Below, piece by piece: positions 21,038-32,209 of a stretch of 46,512 nucleotides of DNA; position 1 is the first letter of the stretch; each line of letters starts with the position of its first letter. The position numbers were made by a program, and so were the translations under genes. Below the pieces are notes generated by a model that saw nothing but the letters and a program-made list of their open reading frames with translations, was not told the origin of the DNA and did not search any database. Source of the stretch: Cudoniella acicularis (Eukaryota > Ascomycota > Leotiomycetes > Helotiales > Helotiaceae); the NCBI GenBank assembly GCA_013054445.1, contig JAAMPI010000267.1, positions 1-46,512 on the forward strand, read 5' to 3'.

Positions 21038-24000
21038 ATGAGTTTGCGCAGAATTTTCAGGAAGAAGGCTCGTAGTACAAAAGCCAGCAAGGCTGCGACG
21101 CAAGAAAACGCTAATGTTGAAGCGGAGGAGTCTGAAGACATCCCATTTGGCTTGGAGGTATGGGTCCAGGGAGTGGATCCGACAGTGGAGTATGTCCCGC
21201 GGGTAGTTCTTTATTTGTTACCCGTAGCTAATTGTGGTTCTTGCCGCTAGTATCATCGCAATACATGGCCTAAATGGTCACCGAGAAAAGACATGGACTG
21301 CGGAGAACCAGGTGAACTGGCTGCAAGATGCGAACATGCTATCAGCAATCATACCGAATGCGAGAATAATGAGCTGGGGTTACGATGCCAATACACATAG
21401 TACGAAGGAATTGTCGGCGATGTATCTCTACGATCATGCGCAGAAGCTTTTGTCTGATCTAAGCCTTCATCGGAGACTGGATAAGGTTGGGAAACCATTT
21501 ATTGTTGTTGATTTCTTAGTTTATGGTTGCTAATGAGTCAAGCAGACTGATACACGGCCGATTATTTTCGTTGCCCATAGCCTTGGAGGAATAGTTCTCA
21601 AGAGCGCAAGTATATATTTTCTGACCAGGCTACAAAAGCTAATCGCAACAGGCTCTCATCCACTCGGACGCTACGCGATCCGGTCACTTGTATCATCACA
21701 AGTCTATCAAGACATCTACATACGGTATCATGTTCATGGGTACTCCTCACCAAGGGGGAGAAGGGGTAGCATGGGGGAAGAGACTCGCCAATGTGGCCTC
21801 GATCTTTGTCAACACCAACGATAAACTCCTTAACATCCTCGAACGAGACTCGGAAGTTCTACAGCAACAACTTGGCCAGTACAACTCAATTAGTGGTGAT
21901 TTTGAGACAAAGTTTGCCTACGAGACCAAAGCCACACCACTACCTTTGGGCAAATCAATGATCGTCGTCCCAAAGTCCTCTGCTGTTGTTCCAGGTCAGG
22001 TTGATGCCGAGCCGATTGCTATTCAGGATGATCATAGGAACATGGTCAAGTTCGCATCGCAAAGTAACGAATTCAAGAGGGTGGCCGGCCACTTGAAGTT
22101 GATGGTGGATAAAGCGCCTACAAAAGTGCAGAATAATTGGGGAACTGAGAGAGATGTAGAAGCTAGTAAGTGACATACCAACAATCTTGATATGCCATGC
22201 AACTGTGCCGGGATAGATTTCATAGGAAGACTCTTGATCACAGATAATACGATGTCTTGAAAAATGCCGAGGTCTGACTGTGTCGTAGCCCGTTTTGGAA
22301 ACTTAAAGCATGCCTTTAGGGTTACCTTTGACCTTACTGGTGTGCCAAAAACAAGCGCCTTTATTGGACGAAAATCAGACTTGGAGTTGATGGAGAAGCA
22401 CTTGATGCCTGGAGAAGTGCGAGAACGCCGTAAAATCTGCGTCACTCATGGATTAGGCGGTATGGGCAAGACTCAGTTGGCTATCGAATACGCTAGATTG
22501 CACAAGCATCAATACACATCATTCTTCTGGATAGACGGGAAAACAGAGGAGTCCTTAATCCAAAGCTTGCTAAGGATTGCTTCACGTCTACCGAACAGCC
22601 CGATATCAAATATTGACACCCAGGCGATAAAAGGCATGGAGGAATCGAGAAATGTTTCCCAAAAGGTTCTTGAATGGTTTTCTCTCCAGGGTAATACAGA
22701 TTGGCTTTTGATTTTTGATAATATCGACAAGACATCCCATGAAGAAGAGTTTGATGAAAATACCCAGCCCTCGTCTTATGATATTACACAATACTTCCCA
22801 GGAGGCGATACCGGATCTATTATCATCACGACTCGACTTCAGAGCCTTGTGTCCCTTGGAGGTTTAGTCCCTTTGCGGGAGCTTTGTGTTTTAGACGGTC
22901 TTCTTATCCTCGAAAACCACACAAGACGCAGTTTGAGGCACTGCACTACACAGACGACCGCAGAAGGTGTGTCAGAGACTGATGAGTGGGATCCAAGTTA
23001 GTCTTTCGACAAATATTGAATAAGAAGTATTTACTATAATCTTCGTTTCTGCAGCTAACATCTTTTAGATGCAGTGGCACTCGTTGAACGTTTGGGTCGA
23101 CTCCCTTTGGCCCTAGTCTTTGCAGGATCATATATATCGAAGACAACAATCGCCAAATATCTTGAACTATACAATAAGTCATGGCAAGAGCTCCACCAAC
23201 AAATGAAAAGGCGGGCTGATTATCCCGTACGGACAATTATCACAACATGGCAAATCTCATTTGATGAGGTGGCGCGTAGAGATGAAGGAGCTGCAAAGCT
23301 ATTGCGAATGTGGGGCTTTCTCGACAGTCAAGAGCTTTGGTATCAATTGCTACAATGGCCCAAATACGAGAATGATACTCCAGGCTGGCTTCATAAAATC
23401 ACAGCTACGGATGTCAGCTTTTTAGCAACAATGGACAATCTTCTGGAATTTTCGCTTATTGAACAGAACGACAACAGTGACACCTATTCAATGCATACAG
23501 TGGTCCATGATTGGATCAAGGCGTCAATTGACATAAGGAAAGATGAAGGATTTTTACGGACAGCAATAAGCACTATCGGCTGTGGAGTTCCAGAAAAAAA
23601 TTTGAGAGATTCCGCCACTCTCCAACGCCGACTTTTACCCCATCTAAACCAACTGCTTCCATACCTAAGCTGGTATATTCTCGAAATTCCAGATTGCGAA
23701 AACAGCACCGTCTATCTAGACAGTCTGCATATGCTAGGAGATTTATGTTTTTATCAGGGCATGCTAGCCGAGGGGGAGAGGATATACCAGTGGGCGCTAC
23801 AAGGATCCGAAAAGGCCTTCGGTATAGAGCACCCGTCGACGCTTGGTCTAGTAAATGACCTAGGGAACCTCTATAAAGACCAAGGCAAGCTGGCCAAGGC
23901 GGAGGAAATGTACCAGCGGGCGCTACAAGGATACGAGAAGGCCTTCGGTACAGAGCACCCGTCGACGCTTGATACTGTAAATAACCTAGGTCTCCTCTAT

Positions 24001-24393
24001 AGTGCCCAAGGCAAGCTGGCCGAGGCAGAGGAAATGTACCAGCGGGCGCTACAAGGCTACGAGAAGGCCTTCAGTATAGAGCACCTATCGACGCTTGGTA
24101 CAGTAAATAACCTAGGGAGCCTCTATCGTGCCCAAGGCAAGCTGGCCGAGGCAGAAGAGATGTACCATCAGGCGCTACAAGGCTATGAAAAAACATTCGG
24201 TGTAGAGGGTACTGCGATTCCGTTACTGAGTACGATTTACAACCTTGGCTGTCTCTTCGAAGATCAAGGCGATTTAGCACAGGCTAGAATAATGTATTTG
24301 AAGGTCCTGGTTAGATACGAGAAAGTCTTCGGACCTGACCATTCAGAGTGCGATGATGTACGGGAAATACTTCGTGATTTGGATACAAATTAA
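21038..24393 (+). CDS. STAND protein: alpha/beta-hydrolase, NB-ARC and TPR repeats
   Basis: An NLR-like protein of about 997 aa, reconstructed in six exons: 21038-21189, 21251-21485, 21546-21605, 21652-22165, 22289-22996 and 23069-24393. All phases fit. Seen: the N-terminal lipase-like hydrolase domain has IIAIHGLNGHREKTW, nucleophile elbow VAHSLGGIVLKS and GIMFMGTPHQG. The NB-ARC domain has FIGRKSDLE, Walker A THGLGGMGKTQLA, Walker B LLIFDNID, and GSIIITTR. The C-terminal third is four to five kinesin-light-chain-type TPRs of 42 residues (EEMYQRALQGYEKAFG). In this architecture the hydrolase is the presumed effector and the TPRs the sensor; that is family knowledge, not shown here. No inactivating change was found. 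The third intron is GC-AG. Confidence 0.88.
21190..21250 (+). other. intron 1 of the hydrolase-NB-ARC-TPR gene
   Basis: GTATGT donor at 21190 and GCTAG acceptor at 21250. Splicing creates the conserved junction VDPTVD|IIAIHGLNG. Confidence 0.85.
21606..21651 (+). other. GC-AG intron 3 of the hydrolase-NB-ARC-TPR gene
   Basis: The donor is GCAAGT (the usual GC-AG consensus) after AAGAGC, and the acceptor is CAACAG. Phase 0 splicing gives VLKS|ALIHSDATRSGH, which fits the family. The GTATAT donor four bases inside puts the next exon in the wrong frame. Confidence 0.75.
23806..24180 (+). repeat. near-identical 126-bp tandem repeats encoding TPRs
   Basis: Three consecutive 126-bp units (42 codons) within the TPR region are more than 90% alike by eye. 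Each runs GGCGCTACAAGG, GAGAAGGCCTTC, GTCGACGCTT-like, then GCCCAAGGCAAGCTGGCC. The outer TPRs (before ~23800 and after ~24200) are clearly more diverged. Confidence 0.85.
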
Positions 24394-25273
24394 TGATATC
24401 ATGACAGAACAGTACCTATTAAGTCAATATATACGGGGGAGCTTCTTTTCACCCAAATTTGATCGTGAAAAGTTGTCAAAATTATAAGCCATAATATATA
24501 TTTCTGGTAGATTATAGGCGTGGGCTTCTCTGCTCCTAATTTGTGATTGTTAACGGAACGAATGCTTTTTATACTTCCTTCCATATATAACTTATTCCTG
24601 TGCGATATGTGCCAAGGATTTTTCTGCCTACAAATATCTTCTAAACATTTTAAACGATGATCATCTATTTTCCCTTTCTGCCTCTGAATTTTATTATGTT
24701 TAACAGTAGTCTGTGGTAGTTTATGCTAAATTTCGACATGGCTTCTCAGTAGCTGTTTATTCTGGATTATTGTAAAACCTTCTGCCTTTAACAATGTATA
24801 GTTCATTACTTCAGCTTAGTTATCATCAATACAAACTTGATCAAATGATAGTTATTTACATTTCGCCTTGTTCTTTTCCCTCTCTACATTTCATCCGAAG
24901 CGACTTGAAAACTAAAATAGGATACTTTTATTAGCTCGAAGGAGGATCTATCCAGAAGTGAGAGTCCCACTAAAGTGATATTTCTTTCTCGTAGCCTCTG
25001 TAAAATTATAAACTTATAGCACGAACTGTTTTCGCGAATCAAAGGGAGGAAGGTAGGGTGGGAAAATATAACTTTAATATAACTTTTAAGTACAACGTTA
25101 CTAAAATACAAATGTGTTGCGTCAGCCTCAGATGCAATGCTTAGGCCTTGAAACACCCCGACAGAGAACACATATCACTTCTATATAGTGAATAATACGA
25201 ACTAATTCCCCTAGTTCGTACTGTTGTCTGTGCCCACCATTCTATTGCACCAGTCTATGATTAGTTGGATTTG
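24394..25273. other. convergent spacer
   Basis: 3' flanks of the TPR gene (+) and the Zn2Cys6 relic (-). AT-rich, with only short chance ORFs. Confidence 0.5.
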
Positions 25274-27852
25274 TCAGTCCAACAAAAATGAACCGAAGTC
25301 TTCCAAGCCGGTCTGCATAGCAGTCATTGGCATCGTTTGAAAATGGCTATCCCATAGTTCCTATCCAAATAAATCAATACACACACAGGGAAAAGAACAT
25401 CTTTTGAGGAATCGAAGCTCACCCAGTCGAAAATTGTTTCTGTATCCATCATCCCTGAGAGCAAGTCTGTTGATGATCCCGTTAAGTATTGGGAGCTAGG
25501 TTCGAGGATATTGGGAGCCCCAATGTGCGATTGGTCACTGTATGTATAGATTTATAGGGCTGACACTGCATCTGGTAAGGGTAAATGAGTACCATTCAGC
25601 GGTAGAGATGCAAGCAGAGGTAGCGTACCAGAGACACTTGCTGGATTGACAACCAATAGCAGATCTGACATCAAACATGATGTCGCTACTGGTTTCGCGT
25701 CTCTTGTTTCCGAATTAATAGGCTCGAGATCCTTTAACATGACTTTCAAAGCCTCTGCTGCCTTTGCTACCATCGCTGATATTCTGCTCGACTCGCTCCA
25801 GACCTCATAGCCAGTTTTCAGTCTTTGCAGCCTCATATCTCTTGACCACATCCTCTCAACCTCGTCATCACGACCAGAAGGCAAGTTCCTCGCAAATCTC
25901 ATGCCACAGGAAAGATCAAGACACAGGATCATGGCAGCAAGAATATACTCCTGATTGATGAGAGCACTCATTCTCCACCGTTCGCGGGACAGTCGCCCGC
26001 CAGGTTGACTAGCCTCGTTGAAAGTAAGTTGTATATCCAAAAGCTTCATTGCAGCATTGACAGACGCAGTTCTCGAGTACCGGTATTGGGTATTAGACTG
26101 TCCCGGGATAAGATACTTTCGATGTAGCACGCAGCGGTTCTTTTGGAAACACACTTCAAGCGCGTATCTTCGGATTATTAGGTCTGTACCATCGGTGATG
26201 GAGAGGCTTAGAGGTCGAACCGTTAAGTACGGAGGAAGAGTAGCATGGGTTGCTGTGAGTTGAGAATCGAGACGCATCACATCACCGTATGAGGGAGGCT
26301 TGATGGAATTTATCTGGTCCATAATCAATCCGAGTTACTGAAGTAATCGAACCTTGAAGATAACGTATGCCACTGGGGTGACATCTGTGCTTGGCCGTGG
26401 GTGCGGAAGCTCAGTCATGCTTTCGTCGAAATCAGTGTCCAGTAAGTTTTTCGGTTCAGCAGTATCAGCCTCTCCATCCCTGATGATTCGTGGGAGTCTA
26501 GCTTGAGTAGAAGTGAAAATGTCGATTTGAAAAATCATAGACCATGCCCTCCTCCGCATTTCGCCGTCGAATAGCGATATATTAGCATAGCGGCTTGCAT
26601 CGCGATGATAGCCAAGTCGCATGGCAACCCGAACGATAATACCAAGAACAACGTAAGCCCCGAATTCCGAATCCTTAGCTCCTAAGAGTTCGAGCGCATG
26701 GTAAAAGCACAGAGTTTCTACTGTATATCGTCCTGGTTTGAGATAGTTCACCTCGACGAGGCATTGTGCGGTCCGATTGCGGTAGTAACTAGACATCTCG
26801 GAAGTGGAGATAAAGGGTTCAGGCAGGGTGTGCAGCTCGTCCCCAGACACAGCGCAGAAGTGAGATGCAAGACCGAGAATAGAAAAGAGCAGTCCGATCC
26901 ACATCAGTGGGGTACTGTCCAGATCCTTCCACATTTGGTTGTACTGCGACAGTTTAGTAATACCATCGTGGCGTTTACACCTAGGATCAGCTCACCTCCT
27001 TTATGAATGCTGGTGCATGTATAAACACTATAATTCTTTCAATACTTCCAGAAGTTTGCTAGACTGATAGAGAACTTACTGGGTGCCATATCCATGATGC
27101 TGAACCAGCGCGAGATCAGTATGTCACAAGTTAGCCTTGGGGGAATTGAAGACACAATTTCAGAACTGGTTGCATGGTTATTGATACTAAACAAGATCTG
27201 GGGCTTGAAATCAACCATCTCAGATGTCTCAGGAGTCTCTAAGTCAATTTTTAGTTCTGCGATATCTTTGAGGATTACTTCCTAGTGTTCGCTGCCCACG
27301 AAGTTCACTTGATTGCTTGTCCTCGTGAATTTCCCTAGGGAGGCTTCCGGTATACTTGGGCCCATTTGGGCATCAGGCGAAGGCGCTGCAGATTGAACGA
27401 ATCCGTCAGCTTGAATAAGGCCGCTTGAAGTGGTTGTAGAGTGTGATTTCTCTGCTGTGGTTACATCCTGCCCTAAGATTTGTTTGCCTGTTTATTAGAG
27501 TTCTGACCATTTCTTCCAAGTGTCGGACTCTATCTTGAACATTCGTGGTTCCTTGTGGTCTAGCAGGGCGACCACGTGTGAAATCTTGCTTGATGTAGTC
27601 ACATGATTGAAGCTGTCCCCGTTTGGTGCAGTTGGAACAAGGCGTCAAGCGATCACATTTCAATCTAGAAGGTACATAAGCCTGACCCGAACCTATTTTG
27701 GGAGCTACTGTAAACCTCACTTCTTCTGTCTACAGGCAGGACATCTGCGGCTTGTCCCTCCGTCGACTCGGCTTGACTGGGTGCTTCTCGGGTGCAACTT
27801 CGCTGGAACTCGAGCCTGCAACGGCTGAATTGGGGTCAAACATTGCAAACAT
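25274..27852 (-). pseudogene. Zn2Cys6 transcription factor, disrupted
   Basis: A fungal-specific regulator gene readable from ATG 27852 (MFAMFDPNS...RRRDKPQMSC) to a plausible terminus ...DWELWDSHFQTMPM...FLLD ending at 25274. The binuclear cluster continues after an intron as LKCDRLTPCSNCTKRG, followed by a dimerisation helix (DRVRHLEEMV), the conserved FVGSEH block, and the fungal TF middle-homology region (MRRRAWSMIFQIDIF, PPSYGDVMRLDSQL). Lesions: the frame entering the cluster is off by what looks like a 5-nt loss between Cys 2 and the next Cys-Arg (~27740-27750); a stop (TAG, 27282-27284) sits at the usually invariant Trp after FVGSEH; there is a TAA at ~26332-26334 inside FKVRLLQ-LGLIMDQ; and a TAA at 25552 lies before an otherwise open C-terminus. 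A further frame change is likely near 27480. It is divergent from the dead MFS gene. Confidence 0.82.
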
Positions 27853-28602
27853 ATTTGAATCTAGGGAGGATCAGGAGTTGCGTGCTGAAGCTACAAAGCT
27901 GTCGAGCGGACAGGTTGTCGCGGTAGCGAGTGGAGGCTGAAGGCTGGAGTCCCGCGTTTATATTAGTCAGCCCCTGCGACCCTCAAACGGCAATACCTCT
28001 GCTGTTTCCGCCATCAATGAGTCACAATAGAGATCAATTTCAACCTGACATCGACCATTCCCCTTTCACGGAAGCTTCCCAGTTCACGATATACGGTCTG
28101 CTCCAGCAACGCGTTGGTCACACTGGCCACAAGATCCCGAGTACCACGCTATCTGATTTAGCGTTCTTAGTATGACACGGATCCGTGTATAGCCCTTAAC
28201 GCATCAAGAAACCTCTTCTCCTCATCTCCCGCTTCACATCGCAAAGCACAGGTACTCGTTTTCGGATTTCATTCATTGACCTTGTGTCCGGACTCATACT
28301 TGTTCATCGCGATGATCCGAATCTACCGTCCGACCATCCGAGTCTAACTCTTTTCACACATTACGTGCATCATCAATATCATGGACGATTGTCTGATATA
28401 GTCCTATAAAGCTTTCTTAATTCTTGTGCGCTTTACTCTCCCCAGAGCATCATTCATTTTATCTCGAGAGCTTTAGATGACTCTATCGTCTTTCCTTTGC
28501 ATTTCTCCTCAAAAAGTCGAACTTTCCACTCCTTAATCGTCGACCTCCTCATTTCTCTTTTCTGGCATAAATAAATACTATCAGCGTTACTTTCAAGTCC
28601 AA
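27853..28602. promoter_or_regulatory. shared intergenic promoter region of the TF/MFS relic pair
   Basis: About 750 bp between two divergent start codons, so it once held both promoters. No specific operator could be identified. An inverted CGG/CCG pair for the regulator was not found convincingly. Confidence 0.4.
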
Positions 28603-30130
28603 ATGAAGGCCATTGATCTTGGAACGAGGGACAGTGTCGCGCCTGATCCAGGCAAGACACAGTCAGCGGCCAATCTCCATGGAGTGGAAAACGAGAGTGA
28701 AGAAATCCAATATCCATCTGGATGGAAACTTACTTCTATCATGCTATCGCCCTATTTTAGCATGTTTCTCACCATATTGGTACGGCCTCTTCTTTTTACA
28801 TCCACAAGTCACTCCTTGGAAGTCTCTAATGTGTAGCAGGACCGCACCATACTCGTGACCGCCATACCAAAAATAACTGATGATTTCCACTCAATCAACG
28901 ATATTGGCTGGTACGGTAGCGCGTTCCTGCTAACCAGCGCCTCAACCATGCTCCTCTTCGGCAAAATTTACACCTTCTACTCCATCAAATGAGTCTTTCT
29001 TAGCTGTATCACTCTCTTCGAAATCGGCTCGGCCATCTGCGGAGCCGCGCCGAATTCGACCTCGTTCATTGTCGGTCGCGCTATTGCTGGCCTTGGTGCG
29101 AGTGGACTGGGCACAGGCGCGATGACGATTATAATCTATACAGTTCCGCTGCAGAGGAGGCCGCTATTCATAGCACCGTTCTTTGCCATGATGAGTTTTT
29201 CCAACGTCATTGCACCGTTGGTTGGTGGAGCTTTCACAGATCACGTCTCTTGCCGCTGGTGTAAGTCCTTCATTTCTAACTTCTAACACGACATGCGTGC
29301 CTAATATCTAAAAGGTGTCTACATCAACTCCCCCCCCCCTAGGTGATATAACCATCGTTCTGCTCTACTTCCTCTTCCACCTCCCCAAACAAGGCTCTGC
29401 ATCAGCAGATGCAAAGCTCTCCTTCATCCAACAACTCGCCAAGCTCGACCCCATCGGCACAGCACTCTTCCTCCCTGGAATGGTCTGCCTCCTCCTCGCG
29501 CTCTCCTGGGGCGGCTCAACCTACCTCTGGTCCTCCTGGCGCCCCATCCTCCTCGTTCTCGCCGCCGTCCTCCTCCCCTCCTTCCTCCTCTTGCAAATCC
29601 TCCGCCCGGCAACCGCCACAACCCCCCCGCGCATCTTCGCCCAGCGCTCCATCTACTCCCAAGGTGTCCGCGGCGACACCGCATTCACCAGTGGCATTAA
29701 TCTGCTACCGCTTGTTGTCGCAACGGTGCTGGGGGGTTTCATCACCGGGGGCACGACGTATCTGACGGGGTATTACGCGTTCAGCATGCTGGTATCCTCT
29801 GTCATTGCCTCAGTTGGCGCTGGGCTGCTCACGACGCTCAAACCTTCTACGCCGCCTGGGCTCTGGTTCGGATTTCAGGTTGTGTACGGCATCGGGATGC
29901 AGAATGCCAATCTGGCGGCGCAGATAGTGCTGAAAATCGAGGACCAGCCGGTTGGGACAGCGCTGATGCTTTTTGGGATGACGCTTGGAGGGAGTGTGTT
30001 TCTGAGTGTTGGGGAGAGTATTTTGGTGAATTGCTTGCGGAAGGGGTTGGAGGAGGCGGGGAAAGGGGGGGAGGCAGTGGGGTGGTATAAGAGGGCTTTT
30101 GGGCTGTGGCCTGGTTTGAAGCGTGGTTAA
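28603..30130 (+). pseudogene. MFS drug-efflux (DHA2-type, 14-TM) transporter, disrupted
   Basis: Begins at ATG 28603 and is related to the fungal DHA2 family that exports toxins and drugs. Exon 1 ends KLTSIMLSPYFSMFLTIL before a GTACGG...GTAGCAG intron. Exon 2 starts [16 protein letters not shown], then [12 protein letters not shown] and VGRAIAGLGASGLGTGAM. A second intron (GTAAGT ~29261) leads to CVYIN. Lesions: a TGA at 28990-28992 replaces the expected Trp after FYSIK; a ten-C run at 29330-29339 puts CVYIN and the following LGDITIVLLYF out of frame; and roughly 30-40 residues (the membrane segment before VRGDTAFTSGINLLPL, ~29662) are missing. The tail is open to 30130. It could not make a working pump as read. 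Confidence 0.85.
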
Positions 30131-30381
30131 TTGTGTTGAAAGTGAAAGGCGGAGGGGAAGAAATGATTCACATTTCAATTTAAAGGAAAGGTTATTGGGG
30201 AAGTCAGCGCTTTCTATTATGCAGTCTATGTAATACACTAAAGCCACCCTAACTGTAGGATTGTACATAACAGAAGCAAACCCAAATAATGTGCAACAAA
30301 TGAGCCTGTGAAACTACTCGCAACCGTACCGCCTGACCCCCTCCACTCTAACTGTAAAATCGTACATGAAAGCCACAAAAT
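30131..30381. other. 3' flank of MFS relic with start of a tandem duplication
   Basis: Non-coding. From about 30244 it enters a diverged ~100-bp tandem duplication (listed separately). Confidence 0.4.
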
Positions 30382-30450
30382 TAAACATTATGCGCAAAAT
30401 GAGGTTGCGAAAATGCTCGGAGCCGTACTGCCCAATATCCTCCACCGAAT
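30244..30450 (+). repeat. diverged ~100-bp tandem duplication
   Basis: Two adjacent units align by eye: CCCTAACTGTA...GTACATAACAGAAGC...TGTGCAACAAATGAG and CTCTAACTGTA...GTACATGAAAGCC...TATGCGCAAAATGAG. Each is followed by a CGCAACCGTACCGCC/CGGAGCCGTACTGCC block and CCTCCAC. The second unit runs into the HET-like relic. Confidence 0.6.
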
Positions 30451-30595
30451 TGGGCTGTGGGAAGAAGAAATTCCCGAAGCCCCAGATTGGTACATGGAAG
30501 GAGGTGCTGGCGGTGAGAACTTGCACCCACGGCCTAAGAAATACAGGCCTCCAACTTGGCCATGGGCTTCGGTCGACAGCAAGGTCAAGTTCTGA
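30382..30595 (+). pseudogene. C-terminal fragment of a HET-domain protein
   Basis: The frame ending at 30595 reads ...RIGLWEEEIPEAPDWY...KKYRPPTWPWASVDSKVKF. The stretch YRxPTWxWASVDxxVxF is the hallmark YRAPSWSWASVDG segment of many HET-family proteins. No HET domain precedes it and a stop follows at once, so this is a relic or a chance survivor of an old copy. Identification rests on this one motif. Confidence 0.5.
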
Positions 30596-31338
30596 AATAG
30601 GGTGAAAATCTAGTAGAGTAAGGTCTGGGGCTGGACTGTATTCGAATTCGATCCCCGGGATACCGGGCCTCGTCATGGCATAGGGGTGTAGGAATCTAAA
30701 TAATATTAATCTAGAGAATAAGTATATTAGTTTATATTTTAAAGAGATATAAATATTAATTAGGGTTTATTTAGAAAATAGAATAGATAGTTCACTAAAG
30801 AGATAGCTAAATAGTTTAGAGATAATAGAAAGAGGATATAATATTAGTAATAGTTTTCTATTCTAGAAGAAGTTAAAGAAGAGCAAGGATGATTTGTGAT
30901 TAGTATTTTGTAGGGCTTGTTAGGAATTCTGGGTTTCGGTGTGGGATTTCTGTTGGGTTAGTAGAGGTGTAGTGTGTGGGTAGCGTGCGTGTTAATTTCA
31001 TGGGTGCGAGGATGGTAGTGAAGTGAATGAGGGCGTGTCACCCATGTGGAAAATTCGCATAGACACTCGATAGATGGTTAAGAAAATTATCAGGCGGGGT
31101 GAATCCATCCCATTATTATTACTCTAGGTGGAATGTAGAAGCGATATCCAAGAATCTACGCGCCGGGTGGAAATGGCAGTGCGTAAATGACTGACAGGGC
31201 ACGCACGTCGATCTAATCCGCCTTCCTCCAAACTGGTACCGCGATGTTTGTTCGTCCAAGGTGCTGTGTCTCCACGTTGTAGACAATTCGGATGTAGTGT
31301 CCGCGGAGGACCAGTACGTCCAGCCCCGCCATGGTGAA
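30596..31338. other. spacer, partly AT-rich
   Basis: A/T-rich at 30690-30870 with many TAG/TAT tracts, then mixed composition. No gene recognised. Confidence 0.45.
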
Positions 31339-31569
31339 TTATTGTGCTCGACCCATCCTCCCATCCTCCCCATGCATTGGGTCAATGTAAGAAATCCATA
31401 TCAAGAACCTACTTTTCGCCTGCTCCTTGGTCTCCTTAGCGTTGATAGATCGATGGCGTAGGTCGACGCTGCAATCGAGACACTCGGGGAGCAAGGTGTG
31501 CCGCTGGCATAGTTCGCATCTGTAGTGTGGTTTGAACACTCGGGGTGGTCGGTTTGGATCGTGGGGCAT
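31339..31569 (-). CDS. possible small protein with paired CxxC motifs (uncertain)
   Basis: An ATG-initiated frame from 31569 reads MPHDPNRPPRVFKPHYRCELC..., with a second CLDC 14 residues later and then a charged helix-like stretch (HRSINAKETKEQA). The C-x2-C...C-x2-C spacing resembles a small zinc-binding module. A possible GTAGGT donor follows at the AKS codons, so the true 3' exon may lie elsewhere. A longer overlapping frame (31401-32240, Thr/Gln/His-rich, no recognised domain) is open on the same strand and could equally be the real one. I do not recognise either. Confidence 0.25.
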   Translation of the reverse strand: MPHDPNRPPRVFKPHYRCELCQRHTLLPECLDCSVDLRHRSINAKETKEQAKSRFLIWISYIDPMHGEDGRMGRAQ

Positions 31570-32209
31570 TGGGTTGTCTTTTTGTGGGTGTCGGGGGTCG
31601 GCTGTGGACGGTTGATAGCGGAATGTTGTTGATATTGGCGATCAGCCCGATGCGTAAGGCCTTTTGGTGTGGATTGATGATGTAGAAAGATGAGCTTCTG
31701 AGGCGGGTGGCAGGTGAATTTGGGGGCTAGCGCGGGCAAAGGCTGGGTATGGCAGATTGTATTATTGAGATGATTGAGGAGGTCCCAATCCTGGTGCGCT
31801 CTTTGCCAGATGACGATGTCCTCTGATTCCGGTCGATCAGAGGCGGCTTCTTGCGTTTCTTGCGTGCATTGGTACTTTGCAAGAATTGAGGCAGCGCGAT
31901 AGGCTGTGTGAAAATTTGCGTTGTTGAGAAGGTAACTGTCGAGTGTCGAGGTAGCCTCTTTATATGTTATCAAAGCAGATTCATAGCGTGCGAAGTTGGA
32001 AGAATGAAACTTGTTCGAGTTGAGATTCAATTGAAAGGTTTCCAGGGATATCAAAAGGCTAAAGGAAAAATCGTCTGCTATTGTTGTGGTGAATTGGTGG
32101 TCCTTGTTCGTGGTTGTATTGATCTGGCTTGACGGTGTTGGGATCCCCGAACGAGAGCTAGTCCTACAAGTTGGCCGGACAGAACGAAGAACTTGAGAAG
32201 TTATACGGG

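Noticed and set aside
21038..23001. Hydrolase-NB-ARC gene as a pseudogene, because the ORFs are fragmented
   Set aside because: All breaks are explained by introns with matching phases, including one GC-AG intron. No unavoidable stop remains.
29424..29684. Minus-strand Gly/Arg-rich ORF
   Set aside because: Shadow of the GC-rich MFS coding strand; no independent evidence.
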